Shown here: piece by piece, positions 8,467 to 16,026 of the stretch
Layout of the letters: every line of letters starts with the position of its first letter
Position numbering within the stretch: the first letter of the stretch is position 1
NCBI GenBank assembly: GCA_040752025.1
Contig: JBFMFR010000045.1
Span: forward strand, 1 to 56,772
Origin: JBFMFR01 sp040752025
GTDB lineage: Bacteria; Chloroflexota; Anaerolineae; Anaerolineales; UBA4823
Direction: 5' to 3'
Length of the DNA: 56,772 bases
Notes under the pieces: generated by a model
Seen by the model: the letters and a program-made list of their open reading frames with translations, nothing else
Database searches by the model: none
What the model was told of the DNA's origin: nothing
Position numbers and translations under genes: made by a program

Positions 8467-9096
8467 ATGGGTTTGGATGGCGAGGCAGGGAGAATATTGA
8501 TCGGGGCTGTGATCCTGGCAGCGGGGTTATCTCAGCGCATGGGCAGGCCTAAGATGACTCTCCCCTGGGGGAGGAGGACGGTCATTGGACAGGTGGTAAG
8601 TGTGATGGCACGGGCGGGCGTCGAGGAGGTGCGCGTGGTAACGGGTGGGGCGCGGGAACAGGTGGAAGCCGCTCTGCATGATCTGCGCATGGCCGCGGCC
8701 AGCATCCAGACGGTGTTCAACCCGCGTTTTGCCGAGGATCACATGCTGCTTTCCTTGCAAACCGGCCTGGCGAGTTTGCCAGAGGATGTACAGGCAGCGC
8801 TGGTGGCGCTGGGGGACCAGCCCCAGGTGCAGGTGGAAGTTGTGCAGGCTGTCATCCAGGCGTACCAGGAAACGGGGGCTGCCCTGGTTGTCCCCAGCTA
8901 CCAGATGCGGCGCGGGCATCCCTGGTTGATCGAGCGAGGTCTGTGGGAAAAGGTCCTGGCGTTGCATCCGCCCCATACGCTGCGAGACGTTCTCAATCAG
9001 AATGCTGCTCAGATCCATTACCTGCCGGTGGAGACGGATACGGTGCTGCGTGACCTGGATACGCCGCAAGAATATGCCAGCCAGCGCCCCCAATAG
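8467..9096 (+). CDS. mocA: MocA/MobA-like molybdenum cofactor nucleotidyltransferase
   Basis: A 209-residue NTP transferase. The signature LAAGLSQRMGRPK occupies residues 17-29, with Gly20, Arg24 and Lys29 as expected for nucleotide binding, and LVALGDQPQV carries the metal-binding Asp region. MocA adds CMP and MobA adds GMP to molybdopterin; enzymes of the hydroxylase family use the CMP form, which fits this operon. The ATG follows the yqeB stop codon without a gap. The C-terminal RGHPWLIERGLWEKVLAL is also typical of MocA. Other NTP transferases share the fold, so the substrate is inferred from the neighbours. Confidence 0.8.
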   Translation: MGLDGEAGRILIGAVILAAGLSQRMGRPKMTLPWGRRTVIGQVVSVMARAGVEEVRVVTGGAREQVEAALHDLRMAAASIQTVFNPRFAEDHMLLSLQTGLASLPEDVQAALVALGDQPQVQVEVVQAVIQAYQETGAALVVPSYQMRRGHPWLIERGLWEKVLALHPPHTLRDVLNQNAAQIHYLPVETDTVLRDLDTPQEYASQRPQ

Positions 9097-9210
9097 GCGG
9101 CGAGGCGATCTTGCCTCTTGCATTCTGGCCGATCTTGTGCTATGTTTTGTATATTCGTGGTTGAGTGTGTATTTTAGCCAGGCAATTATAGAATTGGAGA
9201 AACGGTCCTT

Positions 9211-9600
9211 ATGGTGGATAAGCAACAAACGATTGTGATCGTCGAAGATGAGCCTGATACCGCCGAGATGTTCGCTGAGATGATGCGCTTGAGCGGTTAC
9301 CGCGTGATCAAATCGCACGGCGGCACGCGGGCGATCGCCCAGATTTCTGAGGCGATGCCGGCAGCGGTTGTGCTAGATTTGATGATGCCGGATTTATCTG
9401 GATTGGAAGTGCTGCGGTATATGCGCCGGGACCCGCGCCTGGTGGAGGTGCCGGTGGTGATTGTATCTGCCAAGAGCCTGCCATCCGATATCAAGACAGG
9501 TATGGAGGCAGGCGCATCCATGTACCTGACCAAGCCGGTGGCCTTCCAGGACCTGAAGCTGGCTGTGGAGGCCTCCATCCGCAAAGTCAGGGCGAGTTAG
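9211..9600 (+). CDS. Single-domain response regulator (CheY-like receiver)
   Basis: A 129-residue receiver domain with no output domain. The phosphoacceptor is Asp56 in VVLDLMMPD, the acidic pocket is Glu12-Asp13 in VEDEPD, the switch residue is Ser86 in IVSAKS and the conserved Lys is Lys108 in TKPV. It probably relays phosphate in a two-component pathway by protein contact. No histidine kinase is nearby, so it is an orphan. The start follows GGAG with a spacing of about 10 nt. The upstream gap of 114 nt is AT-rich and is a plausible promoter, but no clear boxes stand out. Confidence 0.9.
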   Translation: MVDKQQTIVIVEDEPDTAEMFAEMMRLSGYRVIKSHGGTRAIAQISEAMPAAVVLDLMMPDLSGLEVLRYMRRDPRLVEVPVVIVSAKSLPSDIKTGMEAGASMYLTKPVAFQDLKLAVEASIRKVRAS

Positions 9601-9654
9601 GCTGTCAAGATTAGCATCAGGATGTGTGCCGATACGAAACGATAGGTCGTTACG

Positions 9655-10242
9655 ATGAGTGTGATCCGCTCTTTTATCGCTATCAGCTTATCCCCCGAGA
9701 TTTACCAGCATCTGGATGAGGCCAGTGAAAAGCTGCGCTCCCGGCTGCCTGAGACGCCAGTGCGCTGGGTGCCGGTAAAGAATATACACCTGACGATCAA
9801 ATTCCTGGGTAATGTATCGGTTTCGAATCTGGAAATGCTGAAGAAAGTTTTGGAAGTGGAGGTTGGCCGTCACGCACCATTTGAAATCAGCGTGGGCGAA
9901 GTGGGAGCATTCCCGTCCAACCGACGGCCGCGCGTGTTGTGGATCGGGGTAGAGGCGCCGCCTGAGTTATACGCTTTGCAACGTGGGATCGAGGCAGAAA
10001 TGGCGCGCCTGGGTTATGCGCGTGAAGAACGCGAATTTTCTCCGCACCTGACTTTGGGCCGCGTGGCGCGCAATGCGGGGGCGAACGACCTGCGCCAGAT
10101 CAGCCAGGTGCTGGATAGCTGTAAAGTGGGCTTCCTGGGGGCAACGCGCGTCCAGGAAGTGCGCCTGTACCGCAGTGATTTGCAGCCAGGCGGGGCTGTG
10201 TACACGCAGATATTTGCAGCATCCCTGGCGGCTGGTTCATGA
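9655..10242 (+). CDS. thpR: RNA 2',3'-cyclic phosphodiesterase (2'-5' RNA ligase family)
   Basis: A 195-residue protein of the 2H phosphoesterase superfamily. The two catalytic HxT motifs are His45-Thr47 in HLTIKFLG and His131-Thr133 in HLTLGRV. The N-terminal SVIRSFIAISL and the length are normal for ThpR. The enzyme opens RNA 2',3'-cyclic phosphates and can reversibly make 2'-5' links in vitro; its cellular role is not settled. It lies between a response regulator and rsfS, with short gaps on both sides, and may share a transcript with them. Confidence 0.88.
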   Translation: MSVIRSFIAISLSPEIYQHLDEASEKLRSRLPETPVRWVPVKNIHLTIKFLGNVSVSNLEMLKKVLEVEVGRHAPFEISVGEVGAFPSNRRPRVLWIGVEAPPELYALQRGIEAEMARLGYAREEREFSPHLTLGRVARNAGANDLRQISQVLDSCKVGFLGATRVQEVRLYRSDLQPGGAVYTQIFAASLAAGS

Positions 10243-10277
10243 TCTTCCCATCCAACTGGTTCATAGTGAGGTGATAT

Positions 10278-10622
10278 CTGGATACATTAGAAATTGCTCG
10301 TACAATGGTTGCTATTCTGGAGGAGAAGAAGGGAGAGGATATCCTTTTACTTGATATTCACGAATTCTCCGATTTCGCTGACTATTTTGTGATTTGTTCG
10401 GGCACCAGCGATCGTATGCTGCAAGCCCTAGCCGATGAGGTGCAGGATAAGCTGCGTGAGCGCTTGCGGCTGCGCGGGCGGATCGAGGGGCAGGCGCAGG
10501 ATGGCTGGCTGTTGCTGGATTATGGCGATGTGATCGTGCACCTGTTTTCCCCTGACAGGCGAAATTATTACCGGCTGGAGGATCTGTGGAATAAGGGGAA
10601 GGTTTTGCTGCGCTTGCAGTAG
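10278..10622 (+). CDS. rsfS: Ribosome silencing factor RsfS, probable CTG start
   Basis: RsfS (Iojap/YbeB family) binds uL14 on the 50S subunit and blocks joining with 30S. The core EEKKGEDILLLDIHEFSDFADYF and the later GWLLLDYGDVIVHLF strings are diagnostic. The first ATG, at 10305, would cut off the opening helix that family members have, normally read as MDTLEIAR or similar. The upstream frame encodes exactly LDTLEIART and is closed by a TGA at 10272-10274. CTG at 10278 is preceded by GAGG at 10268-10271 with 6 nt spacing. I therefore take CTG as the start (114 aa). If not, the protein begins at 10305 with 105 aa. Confidence 0.85.
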   Translation: MDTLEIARTMVAILEEKKGEDILLLDIHEFSDFADYFVICSGTSDRMLQALADEVQDKLRERLRLRGRIEGQAQDGWLLLDYGDVIVHLFSPDRRNYYRLEDLWNKGKVLLRLQ

Positions 10623-10715
10623 TTCGTGGAAAACTCCCTGTGTGGTTCTAATTTACGATCGCGATTATCTGCCGATGAGCCGCAGGCAACGGACGGCAGT
10701 TATGGAGTGGCTTGC

Positions 10716-11732
10716 ATGGAAAAACAGCAACCTCAACGCGCCCGGGTTTTTTCCGGCATCCAGCCTTCAGGCACGCTGCATATCGGCAATTACCTGGGGG
10801 CGATTCGCCAGTGGCTGGCGGACCAGGAGCGCAAAGAGAATTACTTCTGCATTGTGGATTTGCACGCCATCACGGTGCCGCAGGATGCGGATGCGCTGCG
10901 GCGCGCCACGCGGGAAGTGGCCGCGCTCTACCTGGCAACGGGCATCGATCCATATAAAAGTACGGTCTTCATCCAGAGCCACGTACGCGCTCACGCTGAG
11001 TGCGCCTGGGTATTGAGCTGCGTTACGCCGGTGGGCTGGCTGGAGCGCATGACTCAGTACAAAGCTAAAGCCAGCCAACAGCAGAGCGTCGATGCCGGCT
11101 TGCTGATCTACCCGGTGCTACAGGCGGCGGACATTCTGCTCTACGACACCCAGGAAGTGCCAGTGGGCGAGGATCAGAAGCAGCACGTTGAGCTGGCACG
11201 CGATATCGCCCAACGTTTCAATTATCTGTACGGTGAAACCTTCGTGGTGCCGCAGGCGGTCATCCCAACCAGCGGGGCGCGCATCCGCGCCTTCAACGAC
11301 CCGGCGCGCAAAATGAGCAAGAGCGAAATGCAGGTGCGCGGCCACGGCGTTTGCCTGATCGACGAGCCGGACGAGATTCGCTACGTGATCCAGCGCGCCG
11401 TGACTGACTCGGGGCGCGAGATTGCTTTCAGCGAAGCGCCCGAGAAAGCCGGGGTCAACAACCTGCTGGAGATCTACGAACTGTTCACCGGGCAGATCCG
11501 GGTGAGTATCGAGGGGCATTTTGCCGGTAAGGGTTACGGGGCGCTCAAAAAGGAAGTGGCTGAAGTGGTGGTGGAAGCGCTGCGCCCCATCCGAGAGTGT
11601 TATTATGAACTGCTAGCTGACCTGGCCGAAGTGGATCGCCTGCTGGCGCTGGGGGCCGAGCGGGCGCGGGCGGTAGCCGAGCCCAAAATGGCTGAGATCA
11701 AGCGCAAGGTTGGCTTCATTTTGACGGAGTGA
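10716..11732 (+). CDS. trpS: Tryptophan--tRNA ligase
   Basis: A class I aminoacyl-tRNA synthetase of 338 residues, the usual bacterial length. The HIGH-type motif is HIGN at residues 22-25 and the second signature is KMSKS at 199-203. SGIQPSG before the first motif, and VGEDQKQHVELARDIA, are typical TrpS strings. ATG 10716 is preferred over an earlier in-frame start because GGAG at 10704-10707 lies 8 nt upstream and the homologous region begins right after it. It charges tRNA-Trp with tryptophan. No T-box or tryptophan leader is evident in the short upstream gap. Confidence 0.95.
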   Translation: MEKQQPQRARVFSGIQPSGTLHIGNYLGAIRQWLADQERKENYFCIVDLHAITVPQDADALRRATREVAALYLATGIDPYKSTVFIQSHVRAHAECAWVLSCVTPVGWLERMTQYKAKASQQQSVDAGLLIYPVLQAADILLYDTQEVPVGEDQKQHVELARDIAQRFNYLYGETFVVPQAVIPTSGARIRAFNDPARKMSKSEMQVRGHGVCLIDEPDEIRYVIQRAVTDSGREIAFSEAPEKAGVNNLLEIYELFTGQIRVSIEGHFAGKGYGALKKEVAEVVVEALRPIRECYYELLADLAEVDRLLALGAERARAVAEPKMAEIKRKVGFILTE

Positions 11733-11747
11733 GGCACGGGAGGAACT

Positions 11748-12230
11748 ATGCCAGACCTGGCATTTCAAGATTATTACCCGGACCAGATGAGTTATTGTTA
11801 CGGCTGCGGACGGCTCAACCAGCATGGTCACCAGATCAAGAGTTATTGGGATGGCGATGAGACGGTGTGTGTGTTCACGCCCAAGCCTTATCACATCGCG
11901 GTGCCAGGCTTTGTCTACGGCGGCCTGTTGGCTTCGCTGATCGACTGCCACGGCACAGGCACTGCGGCTGCGGCAGCTTATCGCTCAGAGCAGCGCCCGA
12001 TGGACAGCGACCCGCCGCTGCGCTTCCTGACGGCCTCGCTGCACGTGGACTACCTCAAACCTACCCCGTTAGGGGCGCCACTGGAGGTGCGCGGTAAGAT
12101 CGCTGAAGTCAAGGGGCGCAAAGTGGTGGTGGAGGAAAGCCTGTCTGCAAATGGCATCGTGACTGTGCGCGGCCAGGTGGTGGCGGTGCAGGTGCCGGAG
12201 GAGATGTTTCAGGAGTTGATGGGCAAGTAG
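11748..12230 (+). CDS. PaaI-type hotdog-fold thioesterase
   Basis: A 160-residue single hotdog domain. The central helix region GFVYGGLLASLIDCHGTGTA, with Gly-Gly followed by Leu and the Asp-Cys-His stretch, and the closing strands HVDYLKPTPLGAPLEVRG are typical of the PaaI/4HBT acyl-CoA thioesterase family. CYGCGRLN near the N-terminus is common in a bacterial subgroup. The natural acyl-CoA substrate is unknown. It follows trpS by 15 nt and precedes the DUF58 gene by 17 nt. Confidence 0.8.
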   Translation: MPDLAFQDYYPDQMSYCYGCGRLNQHGHQIKSYWDGDETVCVFTPKPYHIAVPGFVYGGLLASLIDCHGTGTAAAAAYRSEQRPMDSDPPLRFLTASLHVDYLKPTPLGAPLEVRGKIAEVKGRKVVVEESLSANGIVTVRGQVVAVQVPEEMFQELMGK

Positions 12231-12247
12231 TTGGGCAGGTAACGGGC

Positions 12248-13540
12248 ATGCAAACCCGCGTGCAGATTCGCGCCAAGACGCGTTTGCTGGCTGCCCTGGT
12301 GATCGTACTGCTGGTGCTGGCGGTCTTCGACGATTACCAGGGCTGGCGTTTTTTGTTGCTGGGACTGGCAGGCACCTGGTGGTTGAGCCATCGCTGGGCG
12401 CAGTCCCTGGCGGAGAAGCTGCGCCTGCGGCGTGAAATGCGCTTCGGCTGGGCGCAGGTGGGCGACCAATTGGAGGAGCGCTTCAGCCTGGAGAACGGGT
12501 CGGCCTTCCCGGCACTGTGGGCCGAGCTGGAGGACCATTCGAATTTGCCGGGCTACTCGGCTGATGTGGCAACCGGGGTGGGAGGGGCGGCAATTTTCCA
12601 GTGGCGCACGCAGCGCCCTTGCACCCGGCGAGGGTTGTTTACGTTGGGCCCGACAACTTTGCACACGGCGGATCCCCTGGGGCTGTACCAGGTCGAAATC
12701 CACGATCCACACTCGATGACCTTGATGGTCACGCCGCCGATTGTGCCGCTGCCGCAGATCGAAGTGGCTCCGGGAGGGCGCGCCGGCGAGGGTCGACCGC
12801 GTCCTAACGCGCCTGAGCGCACGGTCAGCGCGGCCGGGGTGCGCGAATATGCGCCGGGCGACAGCCTGCGCTGGGTACACTGGCGCACGTCTGCGCGACG
12901 GGACGAACTGCACGTGCGCCTGTTCGACAGCACGCCTTCCGGCGACTGGTGGATCTTGCTGGATATGCAGGCGGATGTGCAGGCAGGCCTGGGGGCGCGC
13001 TCGACCGAGGAACATGGGGTGATCCTGGCGGCCTCGCTGGCCGACCGCGGGCTGCGATTGGGGAAAGCGGTTGGGATGGTAGCTTACGGCCAGCCGCTGG
13101 CCTGGCTGCCGCCGCGTGAGGGCGACGGGCAGCGCTGGGAGATCTTGCGCTCCCTGGCGCTGGTGCAGCCTGCTCGACATTCCCTGGGCGAAATGCTGGC
13201 GCGCCTGCGCCCCACCCTGGGCGGTTACACCAGCCTGGTGATTATCACGCCCAATGCTCGAGGGGATTGGCTGGAAGGCCTGCTGCCGCTGCTCTGGCAG
13301 GGGGCGGTGCCTACGGTTCTATTGCTCGATCCGCTGGCTTTCGGGGGCGAGGGGAATCCCGAGGGGGTGATACAGGAGTTGAGCCGTTGGGGTGTGCAGC
13401 ACCATCGCATTACGCCTGACCTGCTGGACCGGCCGGAAGCCCAGCCTGGACACAAAGGGCAGTGGGAGTGGCGGATTTCGCCTACCGGACGGGCCATCGC
13501 CATCAACCCGCCGCGCGAAGGTTGGAAAGCGCTGTCATGA
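12248..13540 (+). CDS. DUF58 domain protein
   Basis: A 430-residue protein with two N-terminal membrane segments (about residues 13-26 and 33-47) and a DUF58 domain. The family signature is clear at residues 199-220: REYAPGDSLRWVHWRTSARR. DUF58 proteins have a vWA-like fold and usually accompany a MoxR AAA+ ATPase and a transglutaminase-like protein; they are thought to assist assembly or folding of envelope enzymes. The transglutaminase gene follows with an ATGA overlap, but no MoxR gene is present here. Confidence 0.88.
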   Translation: MQTRVQIRAKTRLLAALVIVLLVLAVFDDYQGWRFLLLGLAGTWWLSHRWAQSLAEKLRLRREMRFGWAQVGDQLEERFSLENGSAFPALWAELEDHSNLPGYSADVATGVGGAAIFQWRTQRPCTRRGLFTLGPTTLHTADPLGLYQVEIHDPHSMTLMVTPPIVPLPQIEVAPGGRAGEGRPRPNAPERTVSAAGVREYAPGDSLRWVHWRTSARRDELHVRLFDSTPSGDWWILLDMQADVQAGLGARSTEEHGVILAASLADRGLRLGKAVGMVAYGQPLAWLPPREGDGQRWEILRSLALVQPARHSLGEMLARLRPTLGGYTSLVIITPNARGDWLEGLLPLLWQGAVPTVLLLDPLAFGGEGNPEGVIQELSRWGVQHHRITPDLLDRPEAQPGHKGQWEWRISPTGRAIAINPPREGWKALS

Positions 13541-15927
13541 ACGAAAAGCCGCAGCAGGCGCTGCGATGGCTGGTGCGTAAGATCGGCGTGCGCACGCTGG
13601 TGCTATTCTCTTTGTTGATTGCTATCCTGGGCAGCGTCAGCCTGGTCTTGCAGGGGATTGCTCCAGGGTTGAAGGAGGCCCCACTGGGCGCGGTGTGGTT
13701 CCTGGCGCTGCTGGCAGGCTGGCTGCTGGCGCGCTCGCGCCTGTCCGGGCACTGGGCGGCGCTGTGGGCGAGCTTGTTGGGACCACCGGTGTGCCTGACG
13801 TATGTTGGAAAATTGGGTGGAGACCTGGCCGCTCTGGGTTGGGCAACCACCCGGTATGCCTGGGAGTTCCTGAGCCGGCAACGCGGCGACCCTCTTCCGG
13901 ATCCTGATTTGATGAGGCTGCTGCTGGGCGATATTGGCGGGCAATTGGTCGAACTGCTGGGGCGAGGCGCAGCCTGGGCGCGGGCTGTCCTGGCCGGAGC
14001 GCCGGCTTTCGACCCGCTTGCCACGGCGTTGGTTTGGAGCCTGGCGCTGTGGGGCTGCGCGACCTGGGCGGCGTGGGCGGTGCGCCGCCGTGAATCTGCG
14101 CTGATGGCGATCTTACCCGTAGGGGTGCTGTTCTCCGCCAGTTTGTCCTACACGCGAGCGCAGGTGGCTCTGCTATTGCCCCTGTTCGCCAGTACACTAC
14201 TGCTGCTGGCGGCGATCAGTTTTGGAAGACGACAGCGGCGCTGGATTGCCAATGGGATCGATTATTCGGAGGAAATCTACTTCGATGTATCTCTGTGGGC
14301 TCTGGCGTTCACGGTGATGATTGTGTTGGGCGCGACGCTGTTGTCTTATTTTTCACCTCAGAAGACGGTGTCATTCATCCGCGACCTGGCGCGCAGCCGC
14401 AGCCAGGAAACCACACAGATGGGCGAATCGCTGGGTTTGAAGGTGGAAGAACCTGGAGAAGGCCCAGATGAAGGCCGCGGCGCTGGGGGCGAACTGCCGC
14501 GCAGCCATCTGCTCTACTCGGGACCGGAACTGTATCAGCGGGTAGTGATGATCGTTCAGGTTGGAGGTGCACGCCCCGACCAACCGGTTCCTGGCTATTA
14601 TTGGCGAGGTTGGACTTACGATGAATATACCGGGCGAGGTTGGGTAACCAGCCCGACTACCCTGAATGAATATAACACGCGCCAGCCAGTTAGTGAGGTG
14701 ATCCCGGCGGGTTTCAAGTTGCTGGAACAAACTGTCCGGCCCCTGGAAGAACAGGGGCGACGCGTATATTTTACCGGCAGCCTGGTGTCAGTCGACCAGG
14801 ATTACCAGGTCGAATGGCGACCGACCAGCCAGGCGGAAACGGCAGCCGAGACAGAAGAATGGGATTTCTTTGCGGCCACGTTGAAGCGCCTGCCGAGTGG
14901 TAACTCTTACAGGGTGCAGTCACAGGTATTGCAAGTGGGAAAGGCACAACTGCGAGCCGCCTCCGGTGATTATCCGCTGTGGGTCCTGGAGCGCTACCTG
15001 CAACTACCTGGCGAGCTGCCGCCGCGCGTGTTCGAACTGGCACACGAAGTGACGGCGGATGCGACTACGGCTTACGACCGCGCTGCAGCCCTGGAGTCCT
15101 ACCTGCGCCAGTATCCTTACACGCTGGATGTGCCGCCCCCACCCTCGGAGCGGGATGTGGTTGATTATTTTTTGTTCGAGCTGAAGCGTGGATATTGTGA
15201 TTACTATGCTACGGCCATGGTGGTGATGGCGCGCTCGGTGGCTCTGCCGGCTCGCCTGGTGATGGGCTACGCCCCGGGCAGTTATGATCAGCAGCAAATG
15301 CGTTTCGTGGTGACGGAGGCCGACGCGCATACCTGGGTGGAGATCTATTTCCCGGACATCGGCTGGGTGGAGTTCGAGCCAACCGGAGGCCGCCCGCCGC
15401 TCGAGCGACCCGATGACCTGCCCCCGGGTTTACCACCTGATCTTCAGGAGGCAGAACTGCCAGGCCCGGAGCTGAACATGCCAGACTGGCTGCGCTGGTT
15501 AGGTTGGGCCGGGGTAGCCGCGGGCGGCATGGCGCTGCTGCCGCTGTTCCTGCTGCTGGGTGAGGCCTGGTGGCTGCGGCGCCTGGGGCCGCCTGCGGCG
15601 CTGTTCGCAATGTACCGGCGATTGTATCGTCACGGGCAGCGCCTGGAGGTAGAGTCGGTGCCAGGCGCCACGCCTGGCGAATTTGGGCGCGCTTTGGCGA
15701 GCCGGGTGGCACAACTTTCACAAAGCCCACGCTGGCAGGCGATCTCGACGCCTGGCGCAGGGGAAGTGCAGCAGGTGGTGGCATTGTATGTGCGTTCGAT
15801 TTACGCGCCCCAGGGCGCTGGCGCGGCTGACCAGCGCCGGGCGATTAGACTGTGGGGCAGGCTACAGCGGCGGTTGTGGCTGGCGCGACTGCTGCGCTGG
15901 CGGCAGGCCGTGCGGCGGCAAAGTTGA
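13537..15927 (+). CDS. TgpA-like membrane protein with transglutaminase core
   Basis: A 796-residue protein: about six N-terminal membrane helices (residues 20-260), an extracytoplasmic region with a transglutaminase-like domain, one further helix near residue 660 and a C-terminal DUF4129-like tail. The cysteine-protease-type triad is visible as Cys554 (RGYCDYYAT), His598 (ADAHTWVEI) and Asp607 (FPDIGW). The start ATG overlaps the DUF58 stop as ATGA; a longer upstream frame lies inside DUF58. Such TgpA-type proteins may crosslink or cut peptide bonds in the envelope. Substrate unknown. Confidence 0.88.
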   Translation: MNEKPQQALRWLVRKIGVRTLVLFSLLIAILGSVSLVLQGIAPGLKEAPLGAVWFLALLAGWLLARSRLSGHWAALWASLLGPPVCLTYVGKLGGDLAALGWATTRYAWEFLSRQRGDPLPDPDLMRLLLGDIGGQLVELLGRGAAWARAVLAGAPAFDPLATALVWSLALWGCATWAAWAVRRRESALMAILPVGVLFSASLSYTRAQVALLLPLFASTLLLLAAISFGRRQRRWIANGIDYSEEIYFDVSLWALAFTVMIVLGATLLSYFSPQKTVSFIRDLARSRSQETTQMGESLGLKVEEPGEGPDEGRGAGGELPRSHLLYSGPELYQRVVMIVQVGGARPDQPVPGYYWRGWTYDEYTGRGWVTSPTTLNEYNTRQPVSEVIPAGFKLLEQTVRPLEEQGRRVYFTGSLVSVDQDYQVEWRPTSQAETAAETEEWDFFAATLKRLPSGNSYRVQSQVLQVGKAQLRAASGDYPLWVLERYLQLPGELPPRVFELAHEVTADATTAYDRAAALESYLRQYPYTLDVPPPPSERDVVDYFLFELKRGYCDYYATAMVVMARSVALPARLVMGYAPGSYDQQQMRFVVTEADAHTWVEIYFPDIGWVEFEPTGGRPPLERPDDLPPGLPPDLQEAELPGPELNMPDWLRWLGWAGVAAGGMALLPLFLLLGEAWWLRRLGPPAALFAMYRRLYRHGQRLEVESVPGATPGEFGRALASRVAQLSQSPRWQAISTPGAGEVQQVVALYVRSIYAPQGAGAADQRRAIRLWGRLQRRLWLARLLRWRQAVRRQS

Positions 15928-15952
15928 TTGGTTTTGAGAGCCTGTTCTTTGC

Positions 15953-15958
15953 TATAAT
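15953..15958 (+). promoter_or_regulatory. -10 box TATAAT ahead of the giant membrane protein
   Basis: TATAAT in the 99-nt gap after the transglutaminase gene, with TTGGTT at 15928-15933 as a loose -35 (19 nt spacing). It would give a leader of about 60 nt before the TTG start at 16027. Confidence 0.4.
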
Positions 15959-16026
15959 CAGATCAGGTTGAAAGCAGTTTGTCCAGGTTGGCAAACTGCC
16001 CCGGTAGCTATCCCAGGAGTCTGAGG

